NCBI RefSeq assembly: GCF_000763945.1
Contig: NZ_JQFJ01000002.1
Location: forward strand, 806,001-870,000
Source: Sphingopyxis sp. MWB1
Lineage (GTDB): Bacteria > Pseudomonadota > Alphaproteobacteria > Sphingomonadales > Sphingomonadaceae
DNA length: 64,000 nt
Direction: 5' to 3'
Below, piece after piece: positions 9,913 through 18,987 of the stretch. Position 1 is the first letter of the stretch. Every line of letters begins with the position of its first letter. Both the position numbers and the translations under genes were made by a program. The notes beneath the pieces are model-generated. The model was not told the origin of the DNA, ran no database searches, and saw nothing but the letters and a program-made list of their open reading frames with translations.

Positions 9913-12201
9913 TCAAAATCGGCCAGTCAATTGCAATGCAATGGTCCGTGGACGATCAATAATGCCATTATAGGCATTGCCTGCCCCGCGCGTAATCGTT
10001 GTCGCAAGCGGCATCGAACTGCTTGTCTGAAGAATCCGCTGATTGGTGAGGTTACGACCGATCAATGCCACTTCCCAGCGATTGTCGCTATGCGCAAGCG
10101 CAAGGCGTGCGCCTATCTTCGCATAGGCATCCTGCTTGGTCCGCGGGTCCAGATTGACCGCCGCGATATAGGAGGAGGAGAAGTCCGCATTGAGATTGAA
10201 AGCGGCCTTAAGGTCGCCGCTTACGGGGGTGACATAATCGAGATTAAGGTTGCCTGACCATTCCGGGGTGAGGCCATTGCGCTTTCCGGTATAGTCGCAA
10301 AAGCCGTCGGGACCCGGCGTCTGCTGATAATAGCATTGCCCATCGGTAAAGTTGGTGAACTCGAAATCGAGATAGGCAATCGCTCCGCCCAGCGTCAGCC
10401 CTGGGGCAAGGGCGGCCCGGAAATCGGCCTCGACGCCCTGGGTACGCGCCGCCGCCGCATTGCGCACATTGAAGTTCAAGGTCCCATCAAAGATATTGAC
10501 CTGAAGATCCTTATATTTGGTGCGATAAACCGACAGGTTGAAAGCAATATTGCGGCTTTTGAATTTCAGCCCAGCTTCGATGTTATCGGCGCTTTCATCG
10601 TCGAACTTGAACTCGCCCGGCTTTGCAACCGTCGTCGAATCCGGCAGCGAATTGGACCGAACGTCAAAGCCACCCGCCTTTGTCCCGCGCGCATAGGAGG
10701 CATAGAGCATCAGATCGTCGGTCGCGTCATACTGGACGTTCACCATCGGGTTGAAACTATCCTCGCTGAGTTTGCCCGCAATCTCATGCTCTTCAATATT
10801 GAGGGCGCGAAACACCGCCTCGACGACAGGGCGCGGCGCGGTGCTCAACGGACCTTGCACAATCGCCAACGCGCGGCGCCCGCTTTTCTTCTCATGGTTG
10901 AACCGCGCTCCCGCCGTCAGGCGGAGCCGATCGGTGAGCGAAAGTTCGCCTTGCGCAAAGGCGGAAATCAGATCCGATGTCTGGCTATAGTCCCGGTCAT
11001 TGCGCGTGTCGCCCAAAGCGTTGAAGGGGGGCCCAAGCGCCAGGAAAGTCGGATTGAACAAGGTGAAATCCTGCACATCCAGCTTTGCATGCTGATAATA
11101 AACGCCCGCTATATAATCGAACGCCTCGCCCCCCGGCGAAGTGAGCCGCAGTTCTTGCGAAAATTGCCGGTAATCTTCGCGCAAATTTGTGCCGTCGAGA
11201 AAGCTGACACCCGAAAAATCGACATCGACCGTTTCCCGCGTTTTATAATCGAGTAACGCGGTGACGGAGGTGAGCGTGCGCTCTCCGATGTCCAGTTCGC
11301 TGTTCAGCGTAGCGCCGAATACCTTATTGCGGCTTTCATAACCATTATCCTCGCGCACATAATCAGCGTCGGTGCTGACAAAAAAGGGCCCCTGGAAAAC
11401 ATCCTTATAATTGCCCACGGCGCCAAACACGTCGCGCGGCTGTCCCTTGGTTTCGAAGTCGGCATATTCCAATTTGAGCTCTGCAGAGAATGGCCCGCCG
11501 CGATCAAACTCCAGTTTGCCGCGCGCATAATATTCCTCGACATTGGGCTCATTGCGATCGAGTTTCTGATTATAAAAATATCCGTCCATCGACCGGTGAT
11601 AGCCGACCACGCGGGCTTCCAGGCCTTCGCTTAGCGGTCCGGACAAAACCCCTGTCAAAATCAACTCTTTATGATTGAATTCATATAGCCCGCTGATCGA
11701 TCCTTCGACCTCATCCGTCGGGCTGCGAGTGGTGATGTTGACCGCACCCGCAATCGCGTTTTTCCCAAAGAGCGTTGGTTGCGGCCCGCGCAAAACCTCG
11801 ACCCGTTCCATATCGATCAGCGGCAAGCGCGATAGCTGATCGCGGCCATAATAAACGCCATCGACAAACATCGCGACCGATTGCTCAAACCCCTTGTTAT
11901 CCCCTGACGCAATGCCCCGAATCGCGATGCGGTTGGCGATGGCCGTCTGGGTAATCTTGAGATTGGGAACCGAGGAGCTGATCTGTTCCAAATTGGTCTG
12001 GCCGTAATTTTCGACCTGCTCTCCGCTGACAGCGGAGATGGAGATTGGCACGTCGGACAATCCTTCCGCTCTCTTTTGCGCGGTGACGATAATTTCCTGC
12101 AGCCCGCCTTGTTCCTGGGTGGATGGAGCAGCCTGTGCGATCGCAGTCGCTGGAGCGACAAGCGCCGAGGCAGATAGCAGCATGCCAAGATGAATTTTCA
12201 T
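9913..12201 (-). CDS. TonB-dependent outer-membrane receptor
   Basis: 762 residues. A signal peptide (MKIHLGMLLSASALVAPATA-like) is followed by a short N-terminal extension with LQEIIVTAQKRAEG, the TonB-box/plug entry typical of sphingomonad receptors. A plug domain covers about residues 40-160 (VEVLRGPQPTLFGKNAIAGA). A 22-strand barrel ends in an aromatic C-terminal Phe (QLTGRF). It should import a bulky nutrient using TonB energy; the ligand is unknown. It starts 116 bases from, and divergent to, the nitronate monooxygenase/dioxygenase operon, which suggests the imported compound is that operon's substrate. Confidence 0.92.
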   Translation of the reverse strand: MKIHLGMLLSASALVAPATAIAQAAPSTQEQGGLQEIIVTAQKRAEGLSDVPISISAVSGEQVENYGQTNLEQISSSVPNLKITQTAIANRIAIRGIASGDNKGFEQSVAMFVDGVYYGRDQLSRLPLIDMERVEVLRGPQPTLFGKNAIAGAVNITTRSPTDEVEGSISGLYEFNHKELILTGVLSGPLSEGLEARVVGYHRSMDGYFYNQKLDRNEPNVEEYYARGKLEFDRGGPFSAELKLEYADFETKGQPRDVFGAVGNYKDVFQGPFFVSTDADYVREDNGYESRNKVFGATLNSELDIGERTLTSVTALLDYKTRETVDVDFSGVSFLDGTNLREDYRQFSQELRLTSPGGEAFDYIAGVYYQHAKLDVQDFTLFNPTFLALGPPFNALGDTRNDRDYSQTSDLISAFAQGELSLTDRLRLTAGARFNHEKKSGRRALAIVQGPLSTAPRPVVEAVFRALNIEEHEIAGKLSEDSFNPMVNVQYDATDDLMLYASYARGTKAGGFDVRSNSLPDSTTVAKPGEFKFDDESADNIEAGLKFKSRNIAFNLSVYRTKYKDLQVNIFDGTLNFNVRNAAAARTQGVEADFRAALAPGLTLGGAIAYLDFEFTNFTDGQCYYQQTPGPDGFCDYTGKRNGLTPEWSGNLNLDYVTPVSGDLKAAFNLNADFSSSYIAAVNLDPRTKQDAYAKIGARLALAHSDNRWEVALIGRNLTNQRILQTSSSMPLATTITRGAGNAYNGIIDRPRTIALQLTGRF

Positions 12202-12281
12202 ATTGCTCTCCCGATCAACATCATCTCGGCGACCACCGCCCGTGATGTTTTTCTTGCCTTGCGACTCATAAGAGCTTTAAG

Positions 12282-12315
12282 TATCACTATGCAAGTAAGA
12301 TTTGGGAGAGTGATA
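12282..12315. promoter_or_regulatory. operator-like inverted repeat over the ribosome site of the dioxygenase operon
   Basis: Perfect 7-bp inverted repeat: TATCACT at 12282-12288 and AGTGATA at 12309-12315, separated by 20 bases. The right arm covers the ribosome site (GGGAGAG) of the gene starting at 12318. It lies in the 116-base divergent gap shared with the TonB receptor. A binding site for the local double HxlR protein is a reasonable guess; no motif for that family is proven here. Confidence 0.4.
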
Positions 12316-12317
12316 AT

Positions 12318-13289
12318 ATGGTGCCAGAAAGCACCCTTCCGCCTGCGCTGACGCGCAATTTGCGGCTGCCGGCCATTGCCGCGCCAATGTTTCTTGTCTC
12401 GGGACCGGAGATGGTGATCGCTGCTTCCCGCGCAGGAATGATCGGCTCTTTTCCGGCGCCCAATGCGCGCACATCTGACGATCTGGAAAATTGGGTGAGC
12501 CAGATTGAAGCCGCGCTCTCGCAGGATACCGCCGCGGCGCCCTGGGCAGTCAATCTGGTCGTCCACCCCTCCAACAGCAGGCTTGCGGAGGATCTTGCCT
12601 GCGTGGTGCGCCACAAGGTGCCGCTGGTTATCACGGCGCTGGGGAGCCCGGCGGCTGTAGTGGATGAAATTCATTCCTATGGCGGCCTCGTCTTTGCCGA
12701 TGTCAATTCGGTCGCCTTTGCGCGCAAGGCCGCGGCGGCGGGTGTCGATGGACTGGTACTCGTTGCGGCAGGCGCGGGCGGCCATACCGGAGCAACAGCG
12801 GGTTTCGCTTTTGTTGAGGAAGTGCGGCAATTCTGGGACGGGCCGCTCGTACTAGGCGGAGCCATCTCAACGGGCCATGGCGTACGCGCAGCCGAGATTT
12901 TGGGTGCCGATCTTGCTTATCTTGGTACCTCTTTGATCGCTTGCACTGAAAGCATGGCGGCGCCTGGTTATAAGGATTTGGTTGTTGCTGCCGGGGCGGA
13001 GGATATCGTCCCGTCGAAAGGCATTACCGGTGTCACCGCCAATTGGCTGAAATCCAGCCTGATCGCGGCGGGATATGATCCGGGTAATATGCCCGAGGAC
13101 AAGCGTCCCAATTTCGCCGACGCGCAGGACGATGCCAAGGCATGGAAAAATGTCTGGTCCGCCGGACAAGGCGTCGGTGCGGTGCGCGGCGTCGAGCCGA
13201 TTGCCGCGATCGTCGATCGTCTGGTTTCCCAATATGAAGCGGCTGTCGCGAGGCCGCGCTTTACCCCCGCCAAAGGAGTCATCGCATGA
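12318..13289 (+). CDS. nitronate monooxygenase (2-nitropropane dioxygenase) family flavoprotein
   Basis: FMN-dependent TIM-barrel enzyme, 323 residues. Visible features: the N-terminal IAAPMFLVSGPEMVIAAS, the conserved AGGHTG with His156, and the FMN-phosphate region LVLGGAISTGHGVRAA plus GADLAYLGTSLIA. Family members oxidise nitronates or act as flavin-dependent acyl-CoA/enoyl reductases, so the reaction is open. The start is ATG with GGGAGAG upstream. Its stop overlaps the next start by four bases (ATGA), making it the first gene of a five-gene operon with the cleavage dioxygenase, CoA ligase and thiolases. Confidence 0.87.
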   Translation: MVPESTLPPALTRNLRLPAIAAPMFLVSGPEMVIAASRAGMIGSFPAPNARTSDDLENWVSQIEAALSQDTAAAPWAVNLVVHPSNSRLAEDLACVVRHKVPLVITALGSPAAVVDEIHSYGGLVFADVNSVAFARKAAAAGVDGLVLVAAGAGGHTGATAGFAFVEEVRQFWDGPLVLGGAISTGHGVRAAEILGADLAYLGTSLIACTESMAAPGYKDLVVAAGAEDIVPSKGITGVTANWLKSSLIAAGYDPGNMPEDKRPNFADAQDDAKAWKNVWSAGQGVGAVRGVEPIAAIVDRLVSQYEAAVARPRFTPAKGVIA

Positions 13290-14782
13290 CCGCCGAACTT
13301 GTCGAAACAATTCGCTCCACGATCCAGCCCAACGACCATCCCTATATGAAGGGGGCCTGGCGTCCGACCTTCAACGAATGGAATGCCCTGTTTGCGAATG
13401 GCGAAGCCGAAGTGATCGGCACGATACCGGACGATATCGACGGCGTATATGTCCGCACCGGCGAAAACCAAATTCACGAACCCATTGGCCGTTATCACCC
13501 GTTTGACGGCGACGGTTTTATTCACGCCATATCGTTCAAGAACGGCCGGGCCAGCTATCGCAGCCGCTTTGTGAGGACCAAGGGATTCGAGGCCGAGAAG
13601 GAAGCAGGCCGGTCCCTGTGGGCAGGTTTGATGGAACCGCCCCACAAGTCGACCCGCCACGGCTGGGGTGCGCAGGAGTGGCTGAAGGATTCAAGCTCGA
13701 CCGATGTGACGATCCATGCGGGGCGCATCCTGTCGAGCTTTTACCAGTGCGGCGAGGCCTATCGGCTCGACCCCTTTACGCTCGAGCAATTTGGCACCGA
13801 AAGCTGGGTGCCGCTCGACGGCATTTCGGCACATTGCAAAGTCGATCCCGACACCGGCGAGCTGATGTTCTTCAACTATTCGAAGCACGCCCCCTTTATG
13901 CATTATGGCGTCGTCGGTGCCGACAACCGACTGAAACATTATATGCCGGTCCCCCTGCCCGGCCCGCGCCTGCCGCATGACATGGCGTTTACGAAAAATT
14001 TCGTGATCCTCAACGACATGCCGCTTTATTGGAATCCAGAGTTGCTCGAGCGCAATCTGCATGTCGTGCAATTCCATCCGGACCAGAAAACACGCTTTGC
14101 GATTATTCCGCGCATGGGCAAGCCGGAGGATATTCGCTGGTTCGAAGCCGAGCCCACTTATACGCTTCACTGGCTCAACGCATGGGAGGAGGATGATGAG
14201 ATTATCCTCGACGGCTATTATCAGGAAGAGCCGATGCCCAAATCCTATCCCAATGCCCCCGAAGGGCTGGAACGGATGATGGCATATCTCGACCAGGGAT
14301 TGCTCAAACCCCGGCTTCATCGCTGGCGCTTCAATCTGGAAACCGGCACGACGACCGAAGAGCGACTGGACGAGCGCGACCTCGAATTCGGGATGATCAA
14401 TCATCAATATGCGGGCAAGCCGTATCGCTATGCTTATAGCGCAATCCCCGAGCCTGGCTGGTTCCTGTTCCGGGGGCTGGTGAAGCATGATCTCAAAAAT
14501 GGCACGAGCCAATCCTATGAGTTCGGACCCGGCCGCTTTGGAAGCGAGGCCCCTTTTGCACCGCGCATCAATGCGAAAGACGAGGATGACGGCTATCTCG
14601 TCTCCTTCATCGCCGACCTTGAAAGCGACCAGTCCGAATGCGTGCTGATCGACGCCAAGGACATTGAGGCCGGCCCGGTATGCCGGATCATTCTGCCCGA
14701 GCGCATCTGTTCGGGCACCCATTCGGTCTGGGCCAATGGGGATGACATCGGCATGGGCCCCAACCCCATATTGGAGCGCTGA
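13286..14782 (+). CDS. carotenoid-cleavage/lignostilbene dioxygenase family protein
   Basis: Non-heme iron oxygenase of the RPE65/CCD superfamily, 498 residues. Four histidines fit the iron ligands: His183 (GISAHC), His231 (LPHDMAF), His295 (YTLHWLNAW) and His479 (SGTHSVW), one per propeller quarter. The N-terminus (YVRTGENQIH, RYHPFDGDGFIHAI) resembles the bacterial lignostilbene/isoeugenol-cleaving branch more than true carotenoid oxygenases. Such enzymes split a C=C bond into two carbonyls. No signal peptide, so cytoplasmic. It overlaps the upstream gene by four bases and is one base from the CoA ligase. Confidence 0.9.
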   Translation: MTAELVETIRSTIQPNDHPYMKGAWRPTFNEWNALFANGEAEVIGTIPDDIDGVYVRTGENQIHEPIGRYHPFDGDGFIHAISFKNGRASYRSRFVRTKGFEAEKEAGRSLWAGLMEPPHKSTRHGWGAQEWLKDSSSTDVTIHAGRILSSFYQCGEAYRLDPFTLEQFGTESWVPLDGISAHCKVDPDTGELMFFNYSKHAPFMHYGVVGADNRLKHYMPVPLPGPRLPHDMAFTKNFVILNDMPLYWNPELLERNLHVVQFHPDQKTRFAIIPRMGKPEDIRWFEAEPTYTLHWLNAWEEDDEIILDGYYQEEPMPKSYPNAPEGLERMMAYLDQGLLKPRLHRWRFNLETGTTTEERLDERDLEFGMINHQYAGKPYRYAYSAIPEPGWFLFRGLVKHDLKNGTSQSYEFGPGRFGSEAPFAPRINAKDEDDGYLVSFIADLESDQSECVLIDAKDIEAGPVCRIILPERICSGTHSVWANGDDIGMGPNPILER

Positions 14783-14783
14783 A

Positions 14784-16475
14784 ATGATCGCGGCGGGAGA
14801 GGATAAGCGGCGGCGCTATCGGGAAAAAGGATGGTGGGGCGACAAAAGCTTCGCCGACCTGTTTGCCGCCAATGCGGCAGCGCATCCGGAAAGAATGGCG
14901 CTGGTCGACGCGCCCAACCGGGCGGAGTTCGCCTTTGGCGAACCGCGCAGGCTGACCTATGCACAGCTAGCACAGGAGGTGAACCGCATCGCTGGCGCCC
15001 TGTTTATGGCGGGAATCGGCAAGGATGATGTGCTGCTCGTCCAGCTGCCCAACATCAGCGAATTTGTCGCGCTCTATTTCGCGGCAGCGAAGATCGGCGC
15101 CATTGTCAGCCCGGTCGCGGTGCAATATCGCACACATGAGCTGACGACGATGATCGGCATCGTCCGGCCCAAGGCCTTTATCTGCAGCACCCGCCTGAAA
15201 GGCGCGGATCCGGTTGCTGTTGCATCGCCTTTGCTGGACGGTATTGCGCTGATGACCTTTGGCTCCGATGCGCCTGCCAATGCCGTGGATTTGTCCACCG
15301 CGAAAGGCGACGCCGATGCGCTCGCCGCGCATGTCGCCGCGAACCCGGTCGATGCCGATGATATTTTCACCATCTGCTGGACATCGGGGACAACAGGCGT
15401 GCCGAAGGGGGTGCCACGCAGCCATAATCATTGGGTGGCGGTCGCCGCCGCGGGCTATGAAGCGATGAAGATTGAACCGGGCGACGTCCTGCTCAATCCT
15501 TTTCCCCTGATCAATATGGCGAGCATCGGGGGCATCACCATGTGCTGGCTGACCTGCGCGGGGACGATGGTTCTGCACCATCCCTTCGATCCCGCCGTCT
15601 ATCTGGGGCAGATCGCGACCGAGCGCCCCAGCCTGACGATTGCGCCGCCGGCGGTGCTCAACATGCTGCTCCAGAATGAAGCGCTCCTAGCGAGCGTTGA
15701 CCTGTCGAGCCTGCGGGTCATTGCATCAGGATCGGCGCCGCTCGCGCCGGCGATGGTCCGGGGCTTTCAGGAAAGGCTGGGGATCATCATCGTCAACGTC
15801 TTCGGCTCCAACGAAGGGATGAGCTTTATCACCGGCGAAGGTGAAATGCCCGATCCGGATAAGCGCGCCAGCCTCTTTCCCCGGCGCGGACGCTATATTC
15901 CCCCTTATGCCACAGAACGCGCGGCCAATATCGAAAGCCGCCTTGTCCCGCCCGGTGGCGGCGACCCGATCGAGGTCGACGGCATAGCAGGCGAGCTTCA
16001 GATCCGGGGGCCGACGTTGTTCGAAGGCTATTATGAAGCCCCCGATCGCACGGCGGACTCCTTTACCGGGGATGGCTGGTTTCGGACCGGCGACCTGTTT
16101 GAAATCGCCGAAGGTGGAAATTTCTATCGCTTTGTCGGGCGATGCAAGGATCTGATCATTCGCGGCGGGGTCAATATCTCTCCCGAGGAAATTGACCAGT
16201 TGCTCGGCGGCCATTCCCTGCTTGCGGAAGCATGCAGTTTTTCACTGCCCGATCCGGTGATGGGCGAACGGGTTGGCTTGGCCTATGTCCCGCGGAACGG
16301 GGAGCAGGTCGCGCTGGAGGCCATTACCGAGTTTCTGCGCGAGAAGGATCTAGCCACGTTCAAACTGCCCGAACGGCTGGTGCGCTTTGACGCCCTGCCG
16401 CGCAACGTCACCGGCAAGGTGATGCGGACCGAAGTGCGCGAACAGGCGCTCGATATGCTGAAAACGGAGGCCTGA
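14784..16475 (+). CDS. AMP-forming acyl/aryl-CoA ligase
   Basis: Acyl-adenylate-forming enzyme, 563 residues, that activates a carboxylic acid to its CoA thioester. Visible motifs: ATP loop TSGTTGVPKGVPRSHNH (about residues 200-217), GWFRTGDLFEI, the hinge GRCKDLIIRGGVNISPEEI, and the catalytic Lys545 in NVTGKVMRTE. The frame is open upstream inside the dioxygenase gene, but ATG 14784, one base past that gene's stop, gives the family length. One base separates it from the first thiolase. Acid substrate unknown; by context it may be a cleavage product of the dioxygenase. Confidence 0.9.
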   Translation: MIAAGEDKRRRYREKGWWGDKSFADLFAANAAAHPERMALVDAPNRAEFAFGEPRRLTYAQLAQEVNRIAGALFMAGIGKDDVLLVQLPNISEFVALYFAAAKIGAIVSPVAVQYRTHELTTMIGIVRPKAFICSTRLKGADPVAVASPLLDGIALMTFGSDAPANAVDLSTAKGDADALAAHVAANPVDADDIFTICWTSGTTGVPKGVPRSHNHWVAVAAAGYEAMKIEPGDVLLNPFPLINMASIGGITMCWLTCAGTMVLHHPFDPAVYLGQIATERPSLTIAPPAVLNMLLQNEALLASVDLSSLRVIASGSAPLAPAMVRGFQERLGIIIVNVFGSNEGMSFITGEGEMPDPDKRASLFPRRGRYIPPYATERAANIESRLVPPGGGDPIEVDGIAGELQIRGPTLFEGYYEAPDRTADSFTGDGWFRTGDLFEIAEGGNFYRFVGRCKDLIIRGGVNISPEEIDQLLGGHSLLAEACSFSLPDPVMGERVGLAYVPRNGEQVALEAITEFLREKDLATFKLPERLVRFDALPRNVTGKVMRTEVREQALDMLKTEA

Positions 16476-16476
16476 C

Positions 16477-17706
16477 ATGGCTGGAGAGGTGTTCATACTG
16501 GGCGGCGCCCAGACCGATTTCGCGCGCAATATCGACCGCGAGGGCGGCGGCATTTTCGACCTGTTCCGCGACGTCTGCGAAGAGGCTTTCGCGGCCACAG
16601 GCATTGAACCCAAAGAGGTCGAGACCGCGCATGTGGGCAATTTCGTCGGGGAGCTGTTCGCTGGGCAAGGCCAGCTTGGCGGCTTTTTTGGCCATGTTCA
16701 CCCCGACCTTGCCGGTATTCCCGCCTCGCGGCACGAAGCGGCCTGCGCGTCGGGGAGCATCGCCGCGCTGGCGGCGGCGGCGGAGATTGAGGCGGGGCGC
16801 TACGGCCTGGCGCTGGTGCTGGGCGTCGAGCTGATGCGCAATGTGCCGGGACAGCAGGCTGCCGAGTATCTTGGCGCCGCCGCCTGGGCCGGGCGCGAAG
16901 CGCAGGGCGCACGCTATTTGTGGCCGCACATGTTCGCCCGGGTCGCCGAGGAATATGAGGAACGCTATGGCCTCGACCGCGCGCATTTGCGGGCGATTTC
17001 GGCCAATAATTTCGCCAATGCCAAGCGAAACCCGCTGTCGCAGACGCGGGGTTGGACCATCGGCGAGGAGCAGCTTGGCGAGGATGACGCGCATAATCCG
17101 CTGATCGAGGGGAGCCTGCGCAAATCGGATTGCGGGCAGGTGACCGACGGAGCGGCGGCGATCTTTCTGGCGTCAGCGGAAGTTGCCGAAAGTGTTGCGC
17201 AGCGTAGGGGTGTGCCGCTGGAGAGCATTCCGCGTATCAAGGGCTGGGGGCACCGCACGGCACCACTGCTTTATGATACGAAGATCGCCAGTAGCAAGGA
17301 TCAACCCTTTGTTTTTCCAAATGTAAATCAGGCGATGATGGATGCGCTGCGCCGCGCCGAGATGGCCGACATCTATGGATGCGATGGGGTGGAGGTGCAT
17401 GATTGCTTTTCGATCACCGAATATATGGCAATCGACCATTTCGGCATCACCAAAGCGGGTGAAAGCTGGCGCGCCATCGAGGATGGAACGATCGCATTGG
17501 CCGGCAAGTTGCCGGTCAATCCGTCGGGCGGCCTGATTGGCCTCGGCCATCCCGTTGGTGCCACCGGGGTACGGATGCTGCTCGACAGCTGGCGGCAAGT
17601 CACCGGAAATGCTGGCGATTATCAGGTCGAAGGCGCGCGTAACTTTGCCACTTTCAATGTCGGCGGGAGCGCAACCACCGCCGTCAGCTTTGTCGTCGGA
17701 GTCTGA
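16477..17706 (+). CDS. SCP2-type thiolase-fold protein (acetyl-CoA acetyltransferase family)
   Basis: 409 residues. The acyl-accepting Cys90 lies in AACASGSIAAL, HDCFSITEY replaces the NEAFA loop of classical thiolases, and His358 lies in GLGHPVGATG. The C-terminal nucleophilic Cys region reads FNVGGSATT, without a cysteine. This pattern is that of SCP2/lipid-transfer-type thiolases, which act on branched or bulky beta-ketoacyl-CoAs or in aldolase-like retro-reactions. Start ATG one base after the CoA-ligase stop; three bases before the second thiolase. Exact reaction not predictable. Confidence 0.85.
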   Translation: MAGEVFILGGAQTDFARNIDREGGGIFDLFRDVCEEAFAATGIEPKEVETAHVGNFVGELFAGQGQLGGFFGHVHPDLAGIPASRHEAACASGSIAALAAAAEIEAGRYGLALVLGVELMRNVPGQQAAEYLGAAAWAGREAQGARYLWPHMFARVAEEYEERYGLDRAHLRAISANNFANAKRNPLSQTRGWTIGEEQLGEDDAHNPLIEGSLRKSDCGQVTDGAAAIFLASAEVAESVAQRRGVPLESIPRIKGWGHRTAPLLYDTKIASSKDQPFVFPNVNQAMMDALRRAEMADIYGCDGVEVHDCFSITEYMAIDHFGITKAGESWRAIEDGTIALAGKLPVNPSGGLIGLGHPVGATGVRMLLDSWRQVTGNAGDYQVEGARNFATFNVGGSATTAVSFVVGV

Positions 17707-17709
17707 TTT

Positions 17710-18870
17710 TTGGCCCCCATCTATCTCTATGACGCGGTGCGGAGCCCGCGCGGCAAGGCGCGCGCCGATGGCGGGCTAGCCGCCCTGTCGCCGCAGCAAC
17801 TGGTGCGCGAACAAGCCGACGCGCTGGCCGCGCGCTGCGGCGAAGCGGCGCGGACGCCCGATGCGCTGATCCTCGGCTGTGTGACCCAGACGGGGGCGCA
17901 GGGCGGGCATGTCGCGCTGCTGTCGAAGCTCCACGCCGAGTTGCCCGACAGCGTGGCCGCGCTGACGCTCAATAATTATTGCGCGTCGGGCCTGTCGGCG
18001 ATTGGACAGGCGGTGGGCCGGGTCGCGAGCGGCGACGCCGCCGCTGTGCTCGCGGGCGGGGTCGAGATGATGAGCGCCGTCCCCTTCCTCAGCGACCGGG
18101 CGGGCTTTTACGATAATGACGAACTGCCCCCGGCGCGGCGCTTTGTGCCCCCGGTGCTCGCCGCCGACCGGCTCGCGCATCGCGAAGGAATCAGCCGCGC
18201 CGAACTGGACGCAGTCGCCCTTTCCTCCCAGCAAAAAGCCGCCGCGAGCGACGCTGATGCCGCGCTGCAATCGTCGCGTATCGCGGCTGGAGCGCTGCAC
18301 GGTGAAGAATGTCTCCGGCCCCGGACCAGTGCCGAAAGCCTCGCCGCCATGCCCGCCGCCTTTGGCGAATTGCAGGCGCAATATGCCGCCGCGCTGGACG
18401 GCGAGGATTTTGTCCCGCTCCACAGCCTCGCCCATGCGCCGCCGATCTGCGACGGCGCGGGGCTGGCGCTGATCGGCGGAGAAGGGCTGGGCCCCGCCCC
18501 CCGCGCACGTATCCTGGCCTTTGCCGAAAGCGGCGGCGACCCTGCCGCGTCGCTGACCGCCGGATTTGCCGCGATGGACAAGGCGCTGGAGCGCGCCGGC
18601 CTGCGCTTGTCCGACATGGACGCGGTGGAATTTATGGAAGCATTCGCCGTGACCATCGCCAAATTCCTCCGCGACCGCGATGTCGATCCCACGCGGGTCA
18701 ATATCAGCGGCGGCCATTTGGCCAAGGGGCACCCGATGGGCGCGAGCGGGGCGATCTTGACCTCCACCCTGCTAGATACGCTCGACGCGCGCGCGGGGGG
18801 TTATGGGCTGGTGGTGTTGACCGGCGCCATGGGGGTCGGCGCGGCGATGATTGTCGAGCGGCTGGGGTGA
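17710..18870 (+). CDS. thiolase (acetyl-CoA C-acyltransferase) lacking the second catalytic cysteine
   Basis: 386 residues, classical thiolase fold. Cys91 in NNYCASGLSA is the acyl-binding residue; MEAFA and His341 in GHPMGASGA are retained. In the final active-site loop the usual Cys is Thr371 (VVLTGAMGVG). That Cys normally acts as the proton-transferring base, so ordinary thiolysis may be weak or altered. Start is TTG, three bases after the previous stop. Last gene of the operon. It may work together with the SCP2-type thiolase in shortening a CoA-bound side chain. Confidence 0.85.
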   Translation: MAPIYLYDAVRSPRGKARADGGLAALSPQQLVREQADALAARCGEAARTPDALILGCVTQTGAQGGHVALLSKLHAELPDSVAALTLNNYCASGLSAIGQAVGRVASGDAAAVLAGGVEMMSAVPFLSDRAGFYDNDELPPARRFVPPVLAADRLAHREGISRAELDAVALSSQQKAAASDADAALQSSRIAAGALHGEECLRPRTSAESLAAMPAAFGELQAQYAAALDGEDFVPLHSLAHAPPICDGAGLALIGGEGLGPAPRARILAFAESGGDPAASLTAGFAAMDKALERAGLRLSDMDAVEFMEAFAVTIAKFLRDRDVDPTRVNISGGHLAKGHPMGASGAILTSTLLDTLDARAGGYGLVVLTGAMGVGAAMIVERLG

Positions 18871-18884
18871 CGATGCTTTGAGGG

Positions 18885-18920
18885 GCGATGGCTTCTTCCG
18901 GCTTTTCCGGGCTCGCAATG
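18885..18920. repeat. possible degenerate copy of a REP-like repeat
   Basis: The segment ends in CCGGGCTCGCAATG (18907-18920). This matches the right end of the hairpin element at 60894-61001 (CCGGGCT followed by TCGCAATG) except for three missing bases. It lies between the convergent thiolase and regA genes. Only one end is recognisable. Confidence 0.3.
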
Positions 18921-18987
18921 AGCAGGGGTGAGAGGGAGGCGGGGAGCGGACCACGTGCGGAGTGCCGCTTGGCCCGCAACGCGCCCT

